In this document: piece by piece, positions 17,290 through 25,951 of the stretch
Numbering within the stretch: position 1 is the stretch's first letter
Layout of the letters: each line of letters starts with the position of its first letter
Origin: Desulfobulbaceae bacterium
GTDB taxonomy: Bacteria; Desulfobacterota; Desulfobulbia; Desulfobulbales; Desulfobulbaceae
DNA length: 64,000 nt
Assembly: GCA_023544645.1 (NCBI GenBank)
Contig: JAMJFO010000010.1
Coordinates: 1 to 64,000 of the forward strand
Direction: 5' to 3'
Notes under the pieces: generated by a model
Database searches by the model: none
What the model saw: the letters and a program-made list of their open reading frames with translations, nothing else
Told to the model about the DNA's origin: nothing
Translations under genes and position numbers: made by a program

Positions 17290-17700
17290 TCAATGCAGTT
17301 CTCCTCCGGTGCTGGACATGGTCAGGCTGCCGTCCTTGACGCCGCGCAGGGCGATCAACCCCTGGGCCAGCTCCTGGACATCCGAGGCCCTGCCCTTGGC
17401 AATGGTGACTTCCAGGCAGTTGTGATGATCCATATGGACATGGGTGGTGGACGTTATAATGTGGTAGAATCGGTGCTGCAGATCGGTCACCCTCTCCTGT
17501 AGCTGGGGCTTGTGATGATCATAAACCAGGGTAACAACGCCGACAACCCTGCTGTTGCGGTCCCATTCCTGCTTGACCAGACCTTTGCGGATGAGATCCC
17601 TTACCGCCTCAGATCTGTTACTGTATCCGTGCTCCTGTATATATGCATCAAATTTGGCCAGCAGGCCGCTATCCAGGGAGATGGAAAATCGCTGCAGCAT
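17290..17700 (-). CDS. nikR: Nickel-responsive regulator NikR
   Basis: This 136-residue ribbon-helix-helix repressor has a C-terminal ACT-like nickel-binding domain. The N-terminus LQRFSISLDSGLLAKFDAYI and SNRSEAVRDLIRKGL form the RHH fold. The nickel ligands fall at His76, His87, His89 and Cys95 (DLQHRFYHII, THVHMDHHNC), the same numbers as in E. coli NikR. With nickel it represses nickel uptake genes. The gene follows a BepA-like protease by 13 bp. No nickel transporter is recognisable in the window except possibly the peptide/nickel-type ABC ATPase at 19373, and I did not find the GTATGA-N16-TCATAC operator. Confidence 0.93.
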   Translation of the reverse strand: MLQRFSISLDSGLLAKFDAYIQEHGYSNRSEAVRDLIRKGLVKQEWDRNSRVVGVVTLVYDHHKPQLQERVTDLQHRFYHIITSTTHVHMDHHNCLEVTIAKGRASDVQELAQGLIALRGVKDGSLTMSSTGGELH

Positions 17701-17713
17701 GGATCAACTCCTC

Positions 17714-19123
17714 TTATTTCTCTAATCGATCAAGACGCTCGAGCAGCACATCGGCTTCGTCGCGAACCGATTCGGTCACGACCGGATCTTTTTTCACCTT
17801 AACCAGGTACTCCCTGGCAAATTCCAGCTTTCCCTCGTACAGGTAATACTTGGCCAGATAAAAATTACTTGTCCCGATCTGCCCCTGATCTGATTTAATC
17901 CTGCCCAGCTCAAAATAGACCTGCGGATATTCAGGCAAGGCCTGCATCACTTTCCGGTATAACTGCTCCCCCGCCTGGAGCTTGCCGGTTTTCGCGTATG
18001 CCCGGGCAAGGTGAAAGGCGCCATACATATCGTCCGGGTCAGCCTTGACCGCTGCTTCAAAAAGCCGGGCCGCCTGTTCAGTTTCTCCGGAATCCAGGTA
18101 CATGATCCCGGCATCCACGTCGAGGATGGGACGTTCAGGATAATATTCACGCACCCTGGCCAGATGCTCCAGGGCCTTGCTGAAATTCAATTCCCTGGCC
18201 TCCAACATAGCCAGACCATAGGTAGCCATCATTCGTTCACCCGAATCGGAGCCGGCGGCCAGTATGCTGGAGAAATAGGACCTGGCCTTCTGCGGATCAG
18301 CCACCGTGACCATAATCCGGTGTTTCATCCGCAGAAAATCAAAATTATCGGTTTGGGCATAATACCCTTCATCCACCTTGTTCTCCTGGTAATCGAGAAG
18401 GGATTGCACATATTCCAGCCGGGCTTCGGGATTGGGATGGGTGAGGAGATATGGTGGAATCTGGTCGGACCGGTAGCGGGCGATGCGGCGCATGGTCCTG
18501 AGCATGCCTTCCATGGCCCGCGGATCGCGGCGCATGGACTGCATCCATTTGTAGGAAAGCCGGTCCGCCTGCTCCTCGTCTATCCTGCTGAAATGAAGGC
18601 TTGCGGCAAGGCCGGCCGCCTGAAAACCGGTAAACAGTCCCGCGGCAAGCGAGGGATCCCCCAGCGCCAGACTGGCCATGGCCAGGGCCATGGATATTGC
18701 CCCGACTTTGGCGTTCTTGTCCGTACGGGAGGCAATATGCCTGCTTTCCACATGCGCGACCTCATGGGCCAGAACACTGAGCAGTTCATCCTCGCTCTTC
18801 ATGGTTTCGATGAGTCCGGTATAGAAAAAGATCAGGCCGGACGGAGCGGCAAAGGCGTTGAACTGGTCGTTGGGCACCACATAAAAACGATAATCAAAGT
18901 AATGCGGTCCGCTCTGTGACAAAACCTGCCGGCCAAGCCGGTTGATATACTGGGAGACATCCGGGTCGTCGATCAGGCTGAATTCTGTCCTGATTTTATA
19001 GAGAAGCTTTTCCCCTATTTCGCGCTCTTCACCGATGGTCATACCGGCGATGCCGGTGCTGACCAGCAGCATTGAACAAACATGGAAGAAAAGGATAAAA
19101 CGGAGTATTTTATGTGAAATCAT
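17714..19123 (-). CDS. Periplasmic M48 metalloprotease with TPR repeats (BepA-like)
   Basis: This 469-residue protein has an N-terminal signal sequence (LRFILFFHVCSMLLVSTGIAG). The M48 core has DDPDVSQYINRLGRQVL and FNAFAAPSGLIFFYTGLIE, the zinc motif HEVAH (His120, Glu121, His124) and the third-ligand region DEEQADRLSYKWM. The C-terminal half (about 260-460) is tetratricopeptide helices (MYLDSGETEQAARLFEAAVKADPDDMYGAFHLARAY). In E. coli BepA degrades stalled LptD and BamA clients. A similar outer-membrane quality-control role is likely here but inferred. It reads away from the ABC ATPase gene and precedes nikR. Confidence 0.9.
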   Translation of the reverse strand: MISHKILRFILFFHVCSMLLVSTGIAGMTIGEEREIGEKLLYKIRTEFSLIDDPDVSQYINRLGRQVLSQSGPHYFDYRFYVVPNDQFNAFAAPSGLIFFYTGLIETMKSEDELLSVLAHEVAHVESRHIASRTDKNAKVGAISMALAMASLALGDPSLAAGLFTGFQAAGLAASLHFSRIDEEQADRLSYKWMQSMRRDPRAMEGMLRTMRRIARYRSDQIPPYLLTHPNPEARLEYVQSLLDYQENKVDEGYYAQTDNFDFLRMKHRIMVTVADPQKARSYFSSILAAGSDSGERMMATYGLAMLEARELNFSKALEHLARVREYYPERPILDVDAGIMYLDSGETEQAARLFEAAVKADPDDMYGAFHLARAYAKTGKLQAGEQLYRKVMQALPEYPQVYFELGRIKSDQGQIGTSNFYLAKYYLYEGKLEFAREYLVKVKKDPVVTESVRDEADVLLERLDRLEK

Positions 19124-19372
19124 TTTTTGCCGGCTGGACTCAATTTTCTGTTACTATTTGATATTACTCTTTAAGCTCTGTCGAGGCAAGCACCATGCAC
19201 TTTTAAGAAGTATAATACCTCTGGACTCAAAGGAAACAGCTCATTTCAATTTTTGCATATTTTTTCCAAAATACAATCCCCACAGCCCGAGGCTGGTAAA
19301 GGTTGCTGATAAATAAACTATACATTACATAAGAATATGGCTTTAACAAAAATGCATACGGTCTACATCTGA

Positions 19373-21004
19373 ATGATGCCCTCTCAACTGCTCTCGATAC
19401 ACAATCTGTCCCTTTCCTTTCTCAGCGACCAGAACCCGGAGGGCGCGGACAAGGTTCTCGACGATGTCAACCTGACCATCCATCCCGCATCGACCCATGC
19501 CCTGGTCGGCGAATCCGGCTCGGGCAAATCAGTGACCGCCCTGTCCATCCTCCGCCTTCTGGAAGATATTTCCCGGGTGCGCACCACCGGCCGAATCATG
19601 TTTCAGGGACGGGACATGCTCACCCTTGACAAGGATGAACTGCTTCAGGTGCGGGGCAACAAGATCGCCATGATCTTTCAGGAGCCCATGACCTCACTCA
19701 ACCCGGTGTATACCATCGGCAACCAGCTCCTGGAACCCCTGATGCTGCATCAGGGCCTGCGTCGCGGAGAAGCCGAAGCAAAGGCCGTTCAGCTCCTGGA
19801 CCGCACCGGAATCACCCAGCCGGAATACCGGGTCAATTCATATCCGCACCAGCTGTCCGGCGGTCAGCGACAGCGGGTCATGATCGCCATGGCCCTTGCC
19901 TGCCGCCCTACCCTGCTCATCGCCGATGAACCGACCACGGCCCTGGACGTCACCATCCAGGCGCAGATCCTTTCTCTGATAAAGGATCTGCAGGAGGAAT
20001 ACAACATGGCGGTGCTGATGATCACCCATCACCTGCCCATGGTCGAGAAAATAGCCGACACCGTTTCGATCATGCACCGGGGAAAAATCGTTGAACAGGG
20101 CGAAACGAAGACAATTCTGGCTTCCCCGCAGCATGAATATACCAGGCACCTGCTGTCCTCCGTGCCCCATGGCCGCCCGGAACCTGTTTCCGGCACAAAG
20201 AACCTGGTGGCCATGGACAACATCCGCTGTGAATTCGTGATGAAAACCGGATCGAAATGGCTGTTCAAAACCAGAAAATCCGTGGTCAAGGCTGTTGACA
20301 ATGTATCTTTGAACGTCCGGCAGGGAGCGACGCTGGGCATTGTCGGCGAATCCGGTTCTGGCAAATCCACGCTCGGCATGTGCCTGCTCCGGCTCACCCC
20401 CTGCTCCGGGGCCATCCGCTTCCAGGGAAAAGAGGGGATCATTAATCTTGCCGAATTATCCGGCAGGCAGCTGCGGCCCCTGCGCAAAGATCTGCAGGTC
20501 GTTTTCCAGGATCCCTATTCTTCGCTGTCACCCCGCATGTCCATTGAACAGATCGTCGGCGAAGGGCTCAAGGTGAACAGGATCGGCAGAACCAGAGCGG
20601 AACGCCGGAAACTGGTGGAGCAAGCCATGATGGAGGTGGACCTGCAGCCGGACATGATCCACCGCTATCCCCACGAGTTCTCCGGAGGGCAGCGCCAGCG
20701 GATTGCCATCGCCCGGGCCATCATCCTGCAGCCGGAGCTGCTCATCCTGGATGAGCCGACCAGCGCCCTGGACATGACCGTCCAGGCGCAGATCATTGAA
20801 CTTCTCAAACGACTGCAGAAACGGTACGGCATGACCTATATTTTCATCAGCCACGACCTCAGGGTTATCCGGGCCCTGGCCAATGACATCGCGGTCATGC
20901 AGGACGGCCGCATCGTGGAAAGCGGACCGGCCAATGAAGTTTTTGACCACCCGAAACAAGAGTATACCAAAAAACTGTTCCAGGCCGCCTTCCTCGAAAA
21001 TTGA
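19373..21004 (+). CDS. ABC transporter with two fused ATP-binding domains (YejF/Dpp type)
   Basis: This 543-residue protein has two complete ABC ATPase modules in tandem. The first has Walker [16 protein letters not shown] (about 46), signature [15 protein letters not shown] and Walker [15 protein letters not shown]. The second has Walker [16 protein letters not shown] (about 325), signature [15 protein letters not shown] and Walker [15 protein letters not shown]. The order and the [10 protein letters not shown] and [13 protein letters not shown]-loops match the oligopeptide/dipeptide/nickel subfamily in which both ATPases are one chain (YejF, DdpF). Permease and binding-protein genes are not adjacent. 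uvrC starts 8 bp after the stop, on the same strand. Confidence 0.92.
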   Translation: MMPSQLLSIHNLSLSFLSDQNPEGADKVLDDVNLTIHPASTHALVGESGSGKSVTALSILRLLEDISRVRTTGRIMFQGRDMLTLDKDELLQVRGNKIAMIFQEPMTSLNPVYTIGNQLLEPLMLHQGLRRGEAEAKAVQLLDRTGITQPEYRVNSYPHQLSGGQRQRVMIAMALACRPTLLIADEPTTALDVTIQAQILSLIKDLQEEYNMAVLMITHHLPMVEKIADTVSIMHRGKIVEQGETKTILASPQHEYTRHLLSSVPHGRPEPVSGTKNLVAMDNIRCEFVMKTGSKWLFKTRKSVVKAVDNVSLNVRQGATLGIVGESGSGKSTLGMCLLRLTPCSGAIRFQGKEGIINLAELSGRQLRPLRKDLQVVFQDPYSSLSPRMSIEQIVGEGLKVNRIGRTRAERRKLVEQAMMEVDLQPDMIHRYPHEFSGGQRQRIAIARAIILQPELLILDEPTSALDMTVQAQIIELLKRLQKRYGMTYIFISHDLRVIRALANDIAVMQDGRIVESGPANEVFDHPKQEYTKKLFQAAFLEN

Positions 21005-21011
21005 ACGATCC

Positions 21012-22835
21012 ATGCCAGCGGCAGAACCATTATCACCCGAATTTCTCAAGTCCGTCAGCACCGGTCCCGGTGTGTACCAGATGCTCGCCAGGAAGGAAGT
21101 CCTGTATGTCGGCAAAGCGGTAAACCTGCGCAAACGGCTTGCATCCTACAAACGCTTCAGCGGGGCCGACCATTCCAAGACAGGGATGATGCTTGCCCGG
21201 GTGCGGCGGATTGAAACGATCCTGACAACCACTGAAAAGGAAGCGCTGATCCTTGAAGCCTCCCTGATCAAAAAACACCGGCCGCGTTACAATGTCATCC
21301 TCCGCGACGACAAGAATTATCCCCTGATCAAGGTAACGGTCAAGGATCAGTGGCCCCGGGTTCTCGTCACCCGCAAAAGGGTCCGGGACGGCAGCCGCTA
21401 CTTCGGCCCCTATTCTTCCGCCTCTTCCATGCGCGAAGTCCTGAAGCTGCTGCAGTCGCTTTTTCCCCTTCGCCGCTGCCGCAAAGTGCAACCCCGGAGC
21501 CGGCCCTGCCTCAATTACCAGATCGGCAACTGTCTGGCCCCATGCGCCATGCCGGTGGATAAAGGGGCATATAAAGAAATGGTCGATAATATCCTGATGA
21601 TCCTCGAGGGAAAAAATCATGAGCTTATCACAGTCCTGCGAAACAAGATGCAGACAGCGGCACAAGCACGGAAATACGAGGAAGCAGCCCTGTACCGGGA
21701 CCAGATCCGGGAACTTGAAAAGACCCTGGAGCGCCAGGTGGTGGTTGCCGAGCACCATCTTGATCAGGATGTGTTCGGACTGTCGCGCAAGGACGCCTCG
21801 GTGGGCATTGCCATCCTTTTTGTCCGCGCCGGCATTGTCAGCGGCGCGCAGACCTTCCACCTGAACGACCCCCTCGGTTCGGACGAGGCGATCCTGGCCG
21901 CAACCATTATCCAGTATTACTCGGACCAACGCCAGCCGCCCGCCGAAATCCTGCTGCCCCGGCAGCCTGACGATGCCGGGCTGCTCCGGGAGCGATTGAG
22001 CGAACTTCGCGGCAGCAGCGTCAAACTGCTCGTTCCCAGGAGGGGAAACCGTGTACAGTTGATGACCATGGCCAGGCAGAACGCCGAGCAGATATTTACC
22101 GACCAGGAACAGCAGAAAAAATCATGGGACAACCTTGCATCAATGCTGCAGAAAATATTGCATCTCGGCCGCGAGCCGGATCATATCGAATGCGTTGACA
22201 TATCAAATATCGGCGGCAGACAGGCTGTGGGATCGCTGGTCTGCTACAAGGACGGCGCGCCGTACAAAGCAGGGTACCGCCATTACCGGATCAGGGGGAA
22301 AGAGACCCCTGATGATTACGCCATGATGCGCGAGGTCCTGGAACGAAGGCTGGAAAAAGGGATGGTTGAGCAAAACCTGCCGGATCTGCTCCTTCTCGAC
22401 GGCGGCAAAGGTCAGCTCAGCCTGGCAGTAGATGTTCTGGATCAACTCGGGATCACCGACGCGATCGATCTGGTGGCCATTGCCAAGGAAAAAGAACTGG
22501 AAGGAGAAAAACTCTTCCGGCCGGGCAGGAAGAACCCGATTCTGCTTCCCGGGCATTCACCTGTTCTGCTTTTTCTCATGCGGGTGCGTGATGAGGCCCA
22601 CCGGTTCGGCATTACCCATCACCGCAAACTGCGATCCAAAAGCACCCTGGCCTCGGAGCTTGATGCATTGCAGGGCATCGGTCCCCAGCGCAAAAAGCTT
22701 CTGCTCAAGATCTTCGGCAGCCTGACCAGGCTCAAACAGGCCACCGCCGCGGAGATTGAGCATGTTCCCGGCATAGGGGCCGTACTTGCCGGATCAATTC
22801 ATCAGCAGCTGCACCAGAACGATGAAACCCGATGA
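21012..22835 (+). CDS. uvrC: Excinuclease ABC subunit C
   Basis: This 607-residue endonuclease makes both incisions in nucleotide excision repair. The N-terminal GIY-YIG nuclease reads TGPGVYQMLARKEVLYVGKAVNLRKRL. The UVR domain (NKMQTAAQARKYEEAALYRDQI, about 205-230) binds UvrB. The RNase H-like nuclease has ECVDISNIGGRQAVGSLV and LLLLDGGKGQLSLA, and the C-terminal tandem helix-hairpin-helix has LDALQGIGPQRKKLLLKIFG and HVPGIGAVLAGSI. I chose ATG 21012; the frame is open 43 codons further upstream inside the ABC gene, but that part has no family similarity. Confidence 0.95.
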   Translation: MPAAEPLSPEFLKSVSTGPGVYQMLARKEVLYVGKAVNLRKRLASYKRFSGADHSKTGMMLARVRRIETILTTTEKEALILEASLIKKHRPRYNVILRDDKNYPLIKVTVKDQWPRVLVTRKRVRDGSRYFGPYSSASSMREVLKLLQSLFPLRRCRKVQPRSRPCLNYQIGNCLAPCAMPVDKGAYKEMVDNILMILEGKNHELITVLRNKMQTAAQARKYEEAALYRDQIRELEKTLERQVVVAEHHLDQDVFGLSRKDASVGIAILFVRAGIVSGAQTFHLNDPLGSDEAILAATIIQYYSDQRQPPAEILLPRQPDDAGLLRERLSELRGSSVKLLVPRRGNRVQLMTMARQNAEQIFTDQEQQKKSWDNLASMLQKILHLGREPDHIECVDISNIGGRQAVGSLVCYKDGAPYKAGYRHYRIRGKETPDDYAMMREVLERRLEKGMVEQNLPDLLLLDGGKGQLSLAVDVLDQLGITDAIDLVAIAKEKELEGEKLFRPGRKNPILLPGHSPVLLFLMRVRDEAHRFGITHHRKLRSKSTLASELDALQGIGPQRKKLLLKIFGSLTRLKQATAAEIEHVPGIGAVLAGSIHQQLHQNDETR

Positions 22836-23052
22836 CAGCATAATGGCCCGCCTCAAACCGGGCTGCATCTGCATGGGGATCAAACTGCACCGCATCCTGG
22901 AAGCCATTGACAGCGGCGCCGCATCATTTGAGGAAATCGCCCGGCTGACCGGCATCGGACAAGGCGACTGCGGCGGCAGGCGATGCGGACAAAAAGTTGA
23001 GGATCTGTTGCGGCAACGCGCTTCAAGCAAGGATGAGGATCTTCCGGCATGA
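22822..23052 (+). CDS. BFD-like (2Fe-2S)-binding domain protein
   Basis: A 76-residue protein with the Cys arrangement of bacterioferritin-associated ferredoxin-like domains: GCICMGIK (CxC), a helix IDSGAASFEEIARLTGIGQG, then DCGGRRC (CxxxxC). This fold usually binds a 2Fe-2S cluster and appears as a small stand-alone redox protein or as a domain in reductases. The start overlaps the uvrC stop by 14 bp and the end lies 22 bp before the MBL hydrolase gene, so the three are probably one transcript. A Met six codons downstream is an alternative start. Confidence 0.75.
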   Translation: MKPDDSIMARLKPGCICMGIKLHRILEAIDSGAASFEEIARLTGIGQGDCGGRRCGQKVEDLLRQRASSKDEDLPA

Positions 23053-23074
23053 ACCATTTCACCTCAGGAGGAGC

Positions 23075-23740
23075 ATGAACGTGGAACCAGCTGTATATCG
23101 AATCGTCACCGGTGAGTACCAGGTCAACACCTATATCCTCTCCTGCCCGGAAACCGGGGAGGGGGCAATAATCGATCCGGGCGGGGACGGAAACAAGATC
23201 CTTGCCCTGCTCAAAGAAAAACGCATCAGGGCCAGATACATCCTCAACACCCATGGCCATGCCGACCACATCATTGCCAACAGGGAGCTGAAAAAAGCCC
23301 TTGACCTGCAGATCTGCATGCACGAAGAAGACGCGGCGTTTTTCAGCAGGCCGGATATCCTGAAAACCGAGGAAAAAGAACTGGGCCTGTCCACACCCGG
23401 CAAGGCAGACATCAAGTTGAAAGACGGAGACACGATTACCGTCGGCAAGCTGACGATCCGGGTCATCCACACTCCCGGACACTCACCGGGCTCGGTCTGC
23501 TACCTGGCAGGGGGCAGCCTCTTCACCGGGGACACCCTGTTTGTCGGCGACGTGGGACGGTCGGATCTCAGCGGCGGTTCCTTTGCAACCCTGCTCAATT
23601 CGATAAAGGAAAAAATCATCGTCCTGCCGCTGGACACAAAAATATTACCCGGCCACGACTACGGAGAAACACCTGACTCCACCCTGGCCTGGGAAATGGA
23701 GGAAAATCCCTACATTACCGACTTCATCCTGGCAGAATAA
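23075..23740 (+). CDS. Metallo-beta-lactamase-fold hydrolase (glyoxalase II-like)
   Basis: A 221-residue MBL-fold enzyme. The metal-binding residues are visible in order: THGHADHI (HxHxDH, about 62), HTPGHSPGSVCYL (His about 134), TGDTLFVGDVGRSD (bridging Asp) and LPGHDYGET (last His). Unlike true glyoxalase II there is no long C-terminal domain, so it matches the shorter subfamily that includes hydroxyacylglutathione hydrolase-like and persulfide-dioxygenase-like proteins. The substrate is not clear. Start ATG 23075 has a strong AGGAGG site 5 nt upstream; the longer frame beginning at 22997 lies inside the preceding gene. Confidence 0.9.
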   Translation: MNVEPAVYRIVTGEYQVNTYILSCPETGEGAIIDPGGDGNKILALLKEKRIRARYILNTHGHADHIIANRELKKALDLQICMHEEDAAFFSRPDILKTEEKELGLSTPGKADIKLKDGDTITVGKLTIRVIHTPGHSPGSVCYLAGGSLFTGDTLFVGDVGRSDLSGGSFATLLNSIKEKIIVLPLDTKILPGHDYGETPDSTLAWEMEENPYITDFILAE

Positions 23741-23755
23741 ATATCCGGCAGGATC

Positions 23756-25138
23756 CTACTTCCTTTTATCGAATAACAAGGTAATAATTTTCCTTATTTG
23801 TGCAGGTGGAGACAAAACATATTTTATGTGTTTAGCGTCAGCTATTTTGCCAATCACGTCGCTCACATGGGTCACGTCGACAAAATAGGTAGCAACTATC
23901 AGTGTATCATCCTTCATTGCTATGGGCAGAATTTCATGATGTATAATCAGACTCTGCGGCAGAGCGGCAAAAGACGTCCTGGAGAATTTTCTCCCGGTTA
24001 AGTCGACGAATGGCATCCTGTGCTTCTCTGCAAGAGAGATATAAACCTCTTTCTCCCCCACAATCCCTTTATCTATAAGGAACTCACCTATTTTTATTTT
24101 CTGGACATATTCAAAATGTTCAAGGGCATCAAGAATCTCTTCTTCATTAAAAAGTCCTGAAATCAACAGGATCTCTGCTGTCTGCAACCCCAGCATCTGA
24201 TTCTGTTGGGCCTGGGCCAGGGTCGCCTCAATTTCTGCCAGAGGCGTACGTGTTTTCTGGGCAATAATTTTTTCAACGGTGGCGCTTTTAATCTGTTCAA
24301 ACTCCTGCAGGGCTTTCTGAAGTATTGCTTTACTGATGAAGCGTTTTTCCAACAGGATGTCAGTTAACAGCTTATCCCGGTATCTTTTTTTGATGTTTGA
24401 TTTCGGAAAAAGAATGACAGGGAAACGGGCCTGTTCTTCGGTGGAAAAACACAGGAGGGTGTCGCCCAACTCATGCTCGGAAGGGACAAGTTCATGATAA
24501 ATATTTCCATCAACGGTTTCGATGATTTCTTTTACGCCGGATTTTTCCCGCTTGCCGGATATACCTGCCGGAAGGCCTGAGACCCGTATGCACGCTAATT
24601 GATCAAAAACAACGACCTGCTCATCATTTGTTTCTTCATCAATAATTACAAGGGTGTCTTCCCTGGGTTCAAAAACTTTTACCCGGGGCGCTTCCTGACG
24701 CATACCCCCCAGATGTTCAAGCATTGCTGAACAAACTTCTGGTTCGATGGAATGGGGCGCGGTTTCCTCTGAAATTTGTTCATCTCCTGTTTCTTCGCCT
24801 GAAAATGGTTCCTCATGGAAATCCGTATCGCGTTCAAACTGGAGGTCTTCTGTTTCAGAGGTTTGTTCGCTCCATAATTCACCCGAAGAGTTGTCATCAT
24901 CATCATCATGAAGATGATCGTCGAGTCCAAACAGGTCGTCATCAGTTTCGGAGCTTTCTTCGGATAACAGCGTAGCCCAGATATCCTCAACGTCCTGCAG
25001 ATTATACTTCTCGATAATTCTTTGTTTTTTATTTGCTTTATCGTTTTTCATATTAATGGCGTCAGTTGTTTGATGTCCATCTTCCCTTGGCAATTGATTC
25101 GGCAGGATCAGGCTTTCCCCATGACTATTATATGCCAC
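23756..25138 (-). CDS. GspE/MshE N-terminal-domain protein without an ATPase
   Basis: A 460-residue protein in three parts. Residues about 30-170 are very acidic and low complexity (DDDLFGLDDHLHDDDDD, repeated SEESSETDDD / SEQTSETEDL). A middle region (about 180-330, KVFEPREDTLVIIDEE and FPKSNIKKRYRDKLLTDILLEKRFISKAILQKAL) follows. The C-terminal 130 residues match the GSPII_E_N/MshEN fold: KIGEFLIDKGIVGEKEVYISLAEKHRMPFVDL, LPQSLIIHHEILPIAMKDD and VIGKIADAKHIKYVLSPP. MshEN domains bind cyclic-di-GMP in some secretion ATPases. Here no Walker motifs follow, so it is a stand-alone sensor or adaptor. The start is uncertain (GTG 25138 or ATG 25051). Confidence 0.75.
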   Translation of the reverse strand: MAYNSHGESLILPNQLPREDGHQTTDAINMKNDKANKKQRIIEKYNLQDVEDIWATLLSEESSETDDDLFGLDDHLHDDDDDNSSGELWSEQTSETEDLQFERDTDFHEEPFSGEETGDEQISEETAPHSIEPEVCSAMLEHLGGMRQEAPRVKVFEPREDTLVIIDEETNDEQVVVFDQLACIRVSGLPAGISGKREKSGVKEIIETVDGNIYHELVPSEHELGDTLLCFSTEEQARFPVILFPKSNIKKRYRDKLLTDILLEKRFISKAILQKALQEFEQIKSATVEKIIAQKTRTPLAEIEATLAQAQQNQMLGLQTAEILLISGLFNEEEILDALEHFEYVQKIKIGEFLIDKGIVGEKEVYISLAEKHRMPFVDLTGRKFSRTSFAALPQSLIIHHEILPIAMKDDTLIVATYFVDVTHVSDVIGKIADAKHIKYVLSPPAQIRKIITLLFDKRK

Positions 25139-25189
25139 GCGGCAGCCGGAACCTGATTCAACAATTTTAACAAGCCATCTTTTAGTGTG

Positions 25190-25214
25190 TGATGGACTTT
25201 TTACGAGTCCATCA
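25190..25214. repeat. Short perfect palindrome, 9-bp arms
   Basis: TGATGGACT (25190-25198) and AGTCCATCA (25206-25214) pair perfectly around TTTTACG. It lies in the divergent gap between the MshEN-like gene and the lipoprotein gene, without a following T run, so it fits a dispersed palindromic repeat or operator better than a terminator. Confidence 0.5.
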
Positions 25215-25304
25215 AGTATAATCTTTTGCTATCTTTTCACATGCTATTTTACTGCTTTTTACATTGTCTACGATAAATAAGAGAGAAAATAAAGGGAGTA
25301 AAGA

Positions 25305-25865
25305 ATGGAAAAAAAATATCTGTGCCTGCTCATAGGCGCCCTCTTGCTTTTTGCCGGCTGCGGCGGAGATGACCAAAACAGGGAAAACAGTTCGGGAAAA
25401 CAGGCGGAAGTCCGGACTTCCAGAGGACACGCTGCCGACTCCGGACTCAAAGAACCCTGTGAACTCATTACCAGGGCAGAGGCAGGCAGGCTGATCGGGG
25501 AAGATGTCAACGACGGGCAATATGGTGAACAGAAGGTGGTGGGTTTAAAAAAATGCTTCTACGAGGCCGCCAATTCAGATAAATTTCTGCAGGTCACGGT
25601 GCAGCAGCCTGCATTCATGCCGCGGCAGACACTGGAAGCGGGACAGAGCCCCAGGGTCATCTTTGCTGAAACCAAAAAGATGCTTGCCGACGGCAGAGAC
25701 GATCTGAGCGGCATGGGGGATGAAGCCTTTATCGGCACCGGCGGCCTGCACATGCTCACCGGTGACTATTATATCACCATCGGCGTTGGCACCCCGGACC
25801 GGGAAGGAAACAGGCAGATACTTGAAGCAGCAGGCCGGCTGGTTCTGGACAAACTGCAGCGTTGA
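25305..25865 (+). CDS. Putative lipoprotein of unknown function
   Basis: This 186-residue exported protein has an N-terminal lipoprotein signal (KKYLCLLIGALLLFAGC, lipobox LFAGC, Cys19), so it is probably anchored to the inner or outer membrane. A short disordered linker (residues 20-50) precedes a compact domain (CELITRAEAGRLIGEDVNDG to the end). Its layout, with two Cys around residues 52 and 83 and LSGMGDEAFIG, resembles DUF3558-like small lipoproteins, but I am not certain. It stands alone, convergent with tamB. Confidence 0.7.
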   Translation: MEKKYLCLLIGALLLFAGCGGDDQNRENSSGKQAEVRTSRGHAADSGLKEPCELITRAEAGRLIGEDVNDGQYGEQKVVGLKKCFYEAANSDKFLQVTVQQPAFMPRQTLEAGQSPRVIFAETKKMLADGRDDLSGMGDEAFIGTGGLHMLTGDYYITIGVGTPDREGNRQILEAAGRLVLDKLQR

Positions 25866-25951
25866 GAGGCGCGGGTCTCTCAGGGGAATCTCCTGGGGGA
25901 AAGCCGTGTATCAGCCTGCCGGAACACATGCCGAGCTGGTGCACCACCCTT

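Noticed and set aside
18011-18919. 302-residue plus-strand frame
   Set aside because: Antisense to the M48/TPR protease with intact HEVAH motif; shadow.
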